From assembly GCA_003934925.1 (NCBI GenBank), contig JQIX01000029.1, forward strand, positions 1-64,000: a stretch of DNA of 64,000 nucleotides, written 5' to 3'. Shown in pieces: positions 59,528 to 64,000 of this stretch; within the stretch, counting starts at the first letter, position 1; each line of letters starts with the position of its first letter. This stretch comes from Epsilonproteobacteria bacterium (ex Lamellibrachia satsuma). Lineage in GTDB: Bacteria > Campylobacterota > Campylobacteria > Campylobacterales > Sulfurovaceae. Both the position numbers and the translations under genes were made by a program. The notes under the pieces are model-generated. The model was given only the letters and a program-made list of their open reading frames with translations, was not told the origin of the DNA and did not search any database.

Positions 59528-60433
59528 CTAAGTATTCTGTTGGGGCGGCAACAATAGATCCCTCACGCTTTCGTGGGGATCTTTCCTTTCTTCGATCATA
59601 GCATAAACTTCCTGGGCGATAGGCAGATAGATTTCTTTCTCTTCTGCTATCTTATGCAGAGCCATGGCTGTAGGAACACCTTCCGCCACTTCTCCAAGCT
59701 CCTGAAGTATCTCATCCATATTTTTTCCTTTGGCCAGTCCCAATCCGACCCTGTAATTCCGTGAAAGCGTGGAACTTGCCGTAAGGAAAAGGTCACCGGC
59801 TCCCCCCAAAGAGAGGAACGTCTCCATTTTTGCACCAAAATATACGCCAAAGCGGGACATTTCGACCAATCCTCTTGAAATAAGTGCTGCTCTGGCATTG
59901 TTTCCCAGTCCCAGTCCGTCACAGACACCCCCTGCTATGGCAATGACATTTTTATAGGCTCCTGAAACTTCTGCACCTACGACATCATCGCTCACATAAC
60001 CTTTGATGAAATCCGGAAGATGGTCTGCATATTTTTGTGCCAATGCTGTATTTGTAGAACTTATCATCAATGCCGTAGGGAGGGATCGCTGCACTTCTGC
60101 AGCAAAAGAGGGACCGGAAATGAATGCCAGTCTATCATCAGGAACGAATTCACCATAGATCTCATTGAGGAAAGCACCGGTAGAAGTTTCGATCCCTTTG
60201 GCAGCAACCAGTATCTTCTGCCCTCTGTCTTCGAAATTTTTCTCCATCCACTCACGCACGAACTGTGCAGGGATCGCCATGACAAGATACTCCCTGTCCA
60301 GGGCCTCATCCAGAGAAACGAAATTCTCTATATCGCGTGGTGTACGTGAGTGGATCACCACATCATTGCCCTGAGAGAAAGCATGATAGAGTGCCTGCCC
60401 CCATTTTCCAGCTCCTATAATTGCCATTTTCAT
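59528..60433 (-). CDS. gpsA: Glycerol-3-phosphate dehydrogenase (NAD(P)+)
   Basis: It reduces dihydroxyacetone phosphate to sn-glycerol 3-phosphate for phospholipid synthesis. The Rossmann motif is IIGAGKWGQA (residues 5-14). VAAKGIE, ISGPSFAAEV, and KNVIAIAGGVCDGLGLGNNARAAL (here AGGVCDGLGLGNN) are family signatures and include the catalytic lysine region. Length is 301 residues, rather short but complete. Its ATG overlaps the stop of a 49-codon frame that duplicates its own 5' end, so the authentic start is likely but its ribosome-binding site may have been displaced. Confidence 0.95.
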   Translation of the reverse strand: MKMAIIGAGKWGQALYHAFSQGNDVVIHSRTPRDIENFVSLDEALDREYLVMAIPAQFVREWMEKNFEDRGQKILVAAKGIETSTGAFLNEIYGEFVPDDRLAFISGPSFAAEVQRSLPTALMISSTNTALAQKYADHLPDFIKGYVSDDVVGAEVSGAYKNVIAIAGGVCDGLGLGNNARAALISRGLVEMSRFGVYFGAKMETFLSLGGAGDLFLTASSTLSRNYRVGLGLAKGKNMDEILQELGEVAEGVPTAMALHKIAEEKEIYLPIAQEVYAMIEERKDPHESVRDLLLPPQQNT

Positions 60434-60579
60434 GCAAGCACTCCCTTAATGTAACTAGTTACATGAGCCGACTGCTGAAGGCGCCCCAGTGGCAACGTAG
60501 CTGTCAGGACTTTGTTCTGATAGCGTCCTATAATAATAGCCTGCCCCCATTTACCAGCCCCTATAATTGCCATTTTCAT
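60430..60579 (-). pseudogene. Duplicated 5' end of gpsA (49-codon frame)
   Basis: This frame starts MKMAIIGAGKWGQA, the same as gpsA, then continues as an unrelated sequence to a TGA that overlaps the gpsA ATG (ATGA). About 43 bp at 60,539-60,579 and 60,395-60,433 are near-identical, with a few mismatches. The 104 bp between contain the 14-bp palindrome TGTAACTAGTTACA (60450-60463). The strong GGAGAGGAAAG ribosome-binding site serves this frame. It looks like a small insertion or duplication that leaves gpsA coupled to a leader peptide. Confidence 0.65.
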
Positions 60580-61283
60580 TCTTTCCTCTCCTTTTTCAAT
60601 GCTTCCTCAAATGCATCAAGCTTCTCTTTAGGTCCGATACAGACAAGTGTATCACCTTCATCGATCCTGTGGTTTATCCCTGTGGTAATAAACATGAAGG
60701 TATGCCCCAACTCTTCATCGATCATTCCGATCAGTAAAATACCATAGGGCGCAAGATCCAGATCGTCCGTCATAGTATCCTGAAGAAACGAGCCCTTAGG
60801 TACCAGGGTCTCACTAAACGTGATCCCATTTCTATCTATGACGATCCTTTCAAGGATCTTTGTCGATACGGGGCGCTGAAGGATATTGTATATTTTATTG
60901 GCACTCACCTCATAAAGGTCGATCACCTTATCCGCACCTGCCATCTTCAGTTTTTTGGTCGTATGAATGGAATCTGAAATGGAAAGGATATAACTCTCTT
61001 TGAAAAGAGAACGCAAAGAAAGTGTCAGAAAGACATTGAGATGTTCATCTTCCATCACACAGACAAGCTGTTCAAAATTCTGGGGGTTCAATGCCTGCAG
61101 TATACTGTCATTGGTCACATCGATATATTCTACATCAATGTAGCCATCTTCTTTGGCCTGTTCATAGTAATCACTATTAGATTCAACGATCTTGATCTTG
61201 AATCCATCTTCATGAAGCCCACCGGCAATGAACCTGCCATGACTACCATATCCAAAAAGCAAAATAGACTGTGCTGCCATCAT
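60576..61283 (-). CDS. TrkA-N/TrkA-C (RCK) domain protein
   Basis: A cytoplasmic 235-residue nucleotide-binding regulator of potassium transport. The Rossmann start ILLFGYGSHGRF (residues 6-17) is followed by the sensing half around VEYIDVTNDS, and a TrkA-C part with DTLVCIGPKEKLD near the end. Its start shares a base with the channel gene stop (TAATG), and its stop overlaps the following frame. It probably assembles with, or modulates, the channel encoded just upstream. Confidence 0.85.
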   Translation of the reverse strand: MMAAQSILLFGYGSHGRFIAGGLHEDGFKIKIVESNSDYYEQAKEDGYIDVEYIDVTNDSILQALNPQNFEQLVCVMEDEHLNVFLTLSLRSLFKESYILSISDSIHTTKKLKMAGADKVIDLYEVSANKIYNILQRPVSTKILERIVIDRNGITFSETLVPKGSFLQDTMTDDLDLAPYGILLIGMIDEELGHTFMFITTGINHRIDEGDTLVCIGPKEKLDAFEEALKKERKE

Positions 61284-62815
61284 TAGCCTCCTTCATGCTT
61301 CTCATTAAAATAATCCAGACTGATCTGCCGTCCCATAACTAAAAGAATATCATAACTCCGTATCCGCTCGGTTGGCAGTGGATTAAAAAGAAATTCTCCG
61401 TCACGCTCAACACCTATCAAAAGAAGCTTGCTGGATTTGAAATTGAGTTCAGCTATACTTTTATCTACGATTGAATGTTTTTCATGCACATGTATCTCAT
61501 CTATACGGGCCACGCTTTTACCTGTCAAAATAGCATGGATCGCTTTATACATCGTAGGTTGTGTAATGGCTGTACGGATCATGGTATTGGCTACCTGGTT
61601 GGGCATGAGAAGATGGTCCGCACCTGCATATTCAAATTTACTGACGATATTCATATCATTCACTCTGGCGATCACTTTGATCTTACGTGAAATACTTTTG
61701 GCATTGAGTGTAATATAGATATTTTCAACATCACTTCGCGTCAGACAAAGTATGGTAATATTGGAATGCTCTACATTGAATTTACGCAAGGTCTCAAAGC
61801 GGCTTGCATCCTCTACGATCGCCTGGTAACCATCTTTTCGTGCATCTTCTACCAGTTTTGGATCTTTATCGAGAATGATATAATTATCGATCGTCTTTCT
61901 TCTCTGTCTGAAAAACATTTTTGTCATTTGTCCATAACCGCAGATGATCAAAAACGAACGGCTTTTATTGATCTGCTCGACGATACGGTTCTCTTTAAGC
62001 TCATGCAGTCTTTCCGAAAAGGCAGAAACGATGACCGATGTTGCAAACGAAATCATGGCAATACCACTGATGATGATCAGCATGGAGATCATTCGCCCTG
62101 CATCCGTCACAGGGGAGATATCACCATATCCAACAGTAGAAATAGTAATGAGGGCCCAATATATGGAATCAAAAAGCGTCTCAATTTTAGGATTGATATG
62201 CTCTTCAAGTATATAGATGGCGATCCCTGCCGTCATGACGATAAAGACAAGTAAAAAGAGTAGTGTCAAAAGCTCAAAACGTTTATTCGAGATCACTTCA
62301 ACGAACTGATGGATACTTTTAGTATAGCGCAGAAGTTTCAATACCCTGAAGAGTACAAAGATACGCAATACTCTCAACGGTCTATAGGCCGGAAAGATCG
62401 CCAAGAGATCAATAATCGCCGCCGGGGTGATCATATATTTGAGTTTTTCTTTTACTCCGTACTTCATTACAGGCCAGAGTTCAAACTCACGATGAAGGAA
62501 TTGTGAATCATGATACTCATCAACAATATACTTCATAAGATCGGTATGTATCCACAAACGAAGCAGATACTCGACCAAAAAGACAAAAGAGACAAAATAA
62601 ATATCGTAATTATCCAGCCATTGGGGTACAGGATGTTTCACTTCATAAATAAGAATAAAAACAGAAGTGATGATCAAAAAGATAATAAAGGCATCGAAAA
62701 ACCTTTTGTAAGGATTGTTCGAATTGGTAAGCATATCCCGTACAGATTCTTTGATCGCACGGTAACGTTTTGATTTGCGTAAAAAGAGGGCCAGTGACAA
62801 AATTAACTGTTTCAA
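61283..62815 (-). CDS. Voltage-sensor-type potassium channel with RCK domains
   Basis: A 510-residue Kv-like channel. Six membrane segments are present; S4 has RPLRVLRIFVLFRVLKLLRY with regularly spaced arginines. The pore helix ends in the selectivity filter TVGYGD. The C-terminal half is a TrkA-N domain (IICGYGQMTKMFF) followed by TrkA-C (NFKSSKLLLIGV). It resembles E. coli Kch in plan. It forms an operon with the TrkA-type gene downstream, overlapping by one base, and stands 22 bases after gatB. Confidence 0.9.
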   Translation of the reverse strand: MKQLILSLALFLRKSKRYRAIKESVRDMLTNSNNPYKRFFDAFIIFLIITSVFILIYEVKHPVPQWLDNYDIYFVSFVFLVEYLLRLWIHTDLMKYIVDEYHDSQFLHREFELWPVMKYGVKEKLKYMITPAAIIDLLAIFPAYRPLRVLRIFVLFRVLKLLRYTKSIHQFVEVISNKRFELLTLLFLLVFIVMTAGIAIYILEEHINPKIETLFDSIYWALITISTVGYGDISPVTDAGRMISMLIIISGIAMISFATSVIVSAFSERLHELKENRIVEQINKSRSFLIICGYGQMTKMFFRQRRKTIDNYIILDKDPKLVEDARKDGYQAIVEDASRFETLRKFNVEHSNITILCLTRSDVENIYITLNAKSISRKIKVIARVNDMNIVSKFEYAGADHLLMPNQVANTMIRTAITQPTMYKAIHAILTGKSVARIDEIHVHEKHSIVDKSIAELNFKSSKLLLIGVERDGEFLFNPLPTERIRSYDILLVMGRQISLDYFNEKHEGG

Positions 62816-62837
62816 AAGTCCCCCCTTCTTTTCTATT

Positions 62838-64000
62838 TTATGAATTCAAGCGCTGTTTCAGCAACTCATTCACTTTAGCAGGGTTTGCCGACCCTTTACT
62901 CGCTTTCATCGTCTGGCCGACAAAAAAACCAAAAAGCTTCTCTTTACCGCTTTTGTACTGTTCTACCTTATCCTGGTTGTTTGCAAGGATCTCATCAATG
63001 ATCGCCAAAATAGCACCGTCATCACTTACCTGTGCAAGTCCAAGCTCGTCGATCAGTGCATCGATGTCACGATCCTCATGTTCCATCATATGGTCAAGCA
63101 GCTCTTTTGCCCCTTTACCGGAGATCGTACCGTCCGTTATTTTAGAAACAAGTATACCTAAAGCTTTTGCATCCACCGGTGATGTTTCTATGGAAAGTCC
63201 TGCTTTGTTCAAACGTCCCAGAAGTTCCGAAGTAAGCCATGTCACTGCAGTTTTTGCCACAGCACCGTATTTCAGCATCTCTTCAAAATAGTATGCCATC
63301 TCTTTGAGAGCCGTGATCACAAGCGCATCAGCTTTTTTGATGCCAAGCTCTTCCACATACCGTGCCACTTTTGCATCCGGCAGTTCAGGTATCTCTTTTG
63401 CTTCTTCTATCATTTCATCGGTCACGACAAGCGGACGAAGATCCGGATCCGGGAAATAACGGTAGTCAGCTGCTTCCTCTTTTCCTCTCATGGATTTCGT
63501 TACCCCTTCAGCTACATTCCAGAGTCGGGTCTCCTGATGTACCTCCTGCTCATAGACACCATCTTCATAGGCTTCTGTCTGTCTTTGCACTTCATAGGCA
63601 ATGGCAGCAGCCACGAATTTAAAGGAGTTGATGTTCTTTATCTCTACTCTGGTACCGAAAGCTTCCTGCCCCTTTGGACGGATGGATACGTTCACGTCAC
63701 ATCTGAACGATCCCTCTTGCATGTTCGCATCGGAAATATCAAGGTAGCGTACCGTTGAGTGCAGTTTTTTCAAATACGCTACAGCTTCATCCGAACTTCG
63801 CATATCCGGCTCGGATACGATCTCCATAAGCGGTGTACCCGCACGGTTCAGATCCACTTTGGAATGGTTGCCCTCATGCATATTCTTCCCGGCATCCGCT
63901 TCTAGGTGTGCCTGTGTCATACCAATGCGTTTTTGTGATCCATCCTCAAGATCGATGAAAAGTTCACCTTTTTGGACTATCGCTTTGGTCAACTGTGTGA
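62838..64000 (-). CDS. gatB: Aspartyl/glutamyl-tRNA amidotransferase subunit B, 5' part outside the window
   Basis: The last 387 residues of GatB are visible; the gene runs past the right edge. The kinase-like catalytic half is seen in part ([50 protein letters not shown] split as TRLWNVAEG and [19 protein letters not shown], the last reading YRYFPDPDL). The C-terminal helical and YqeY-like tRNA-binding tail ends with [16 protein letters not shown]. With GatC and GatA it converts Glu-tRNA-Gln and Asp-tRNA-Asn to the amide forms, essential in Campylobacterota, which lack GlnRS and often AsnRS. Confidence 0.95.
   Translation of the reverse strand, partial: TQLTKAIVQKGELFIDLEDGSQKRIGMTQAHLEADAGKNMHEGNHSKVDLNRAGTPLMEIVSEPDMRSSDEAVAYLKKLHSTVRYLDISDANMQEGSFRCDVNVSIRPKGQEAFGTRVEIKNINSFKFVAAAIAYEVQRQTEAYEDGVYEQEVHQETRLWNVAEGVTKSMRGKEEAADYRYFPDPDLRPLVVTDEMIEEAKEIPELPDAKVARYVEELGIKKADALVITALKEMAYYFEEMLKYGAVAKTAVTWLTSELLGRLNKAGLSIETSPVDAKALGILVSKITDGTISGKGAKELLDHMMEHEDRDIDALIDELGLAQVSDDGAILAIIDEILANNQDKVEQYKSGKEKLFGFFVGQTMKASKGSANPAKVNELLKQRLNS

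Noticed and set aside
1-64000. CRISPR array
   Set aside because: No run of regularly spaced 25-40-bp direct repeats with unique spacers is visible. The short arrays found are 7-bp or 22-bp units without spacers.

Overview
The window looks like chromosomal DNA of a free-living member of the Campylobacterota, most like the Sulfurovum/Sulfurimonas group. This is inferred from gene content and protein style, not from a database search. Supporting signs are the carboxyspermidine route genes (arginine decarboxylase, carboxynorspermidine synthase, carboxynorspermidine decarboxylase), an HspR-CbpA pair, a four-gene Mla-type lipid transport operon, a TamA/TamB pair and the rpmH-rnpA-yidC-khpB-mnmE cluster.

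Region 1 (1-21,023) is core chromosome. It holds an outer-membrane protein remnant, ubiX-coaD-tmk-hisS, a minus-strand Mla operon, speA-cysE-aspC, a patatin phospholipase, a DedA protein, an AEC transporter, carboxynorspermidine synthase, a YiiX-like hydrolase, a DUF2461 protein, pgeF ending in a 168-bp palindromic element, and rodA directly followed by a tRNA(CAT) gene.

Region 2 (about 21,056-38,817) is a 17.7-kb integrated element. It lies between the 3' half of the tRNA gene and an exact 46-bp copy of it, next to a tyrosine integrase at the right end. A 19-bp exact repeat near both ends is a candidate integrase arm site. The left cargo is a BsuBI/PstI-type restriction-modification operon led by two unknown genes, then a convergent three-gene operon of unknown function whose first protein has a PD-(D/E)xK-like nuclease signature. 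The rest is a mobilisation module related to the IncP/Trb family: TraK-, TraL-, TraM-, TrbJ-, TrbK- and TrbL-like proteins, a TraJ-like accessory protein and a TraI/MOBP relaxase with a C-terminal LPD7-like domain. The VirB4/TrbE ATPase, VirB11/TrbB, the coupling protein and the core channel genes are absent, so the element looks mobilisable rather than self-transmissible. Two blocks of 22-bp-spaced iterons with T-border-like motifs flank the transfer genes and are the best oriT candidates.

Region 3 (38,820-64,000) is core chromosome again. It contains a lipoprotein, hspR-cbpA with a HAIR-like operator, a rhodanese, a SpoU methyltransferase, purH, purL, dut, lipoprotein and Sel1 genes, mnmE-khpB-yidC-rnpA-rpmH, a GGDEF-like protein, nspC, tamB-tamA, gpsA with a duplicated 5' end, a TrkA-type protein, a voltage-sensor-type K+ channel, and gatB running off the right edge.

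Best candidates for something new: the three-gene nuclease operon (24,688-27,412), the two unknown genes leading the restriction-modification operon, the iteron/oriT blocks, the start-codon problem of rnpA, the gpsA 5' duplication, and the palindromic element that supplies the C-terminus of PgeF.
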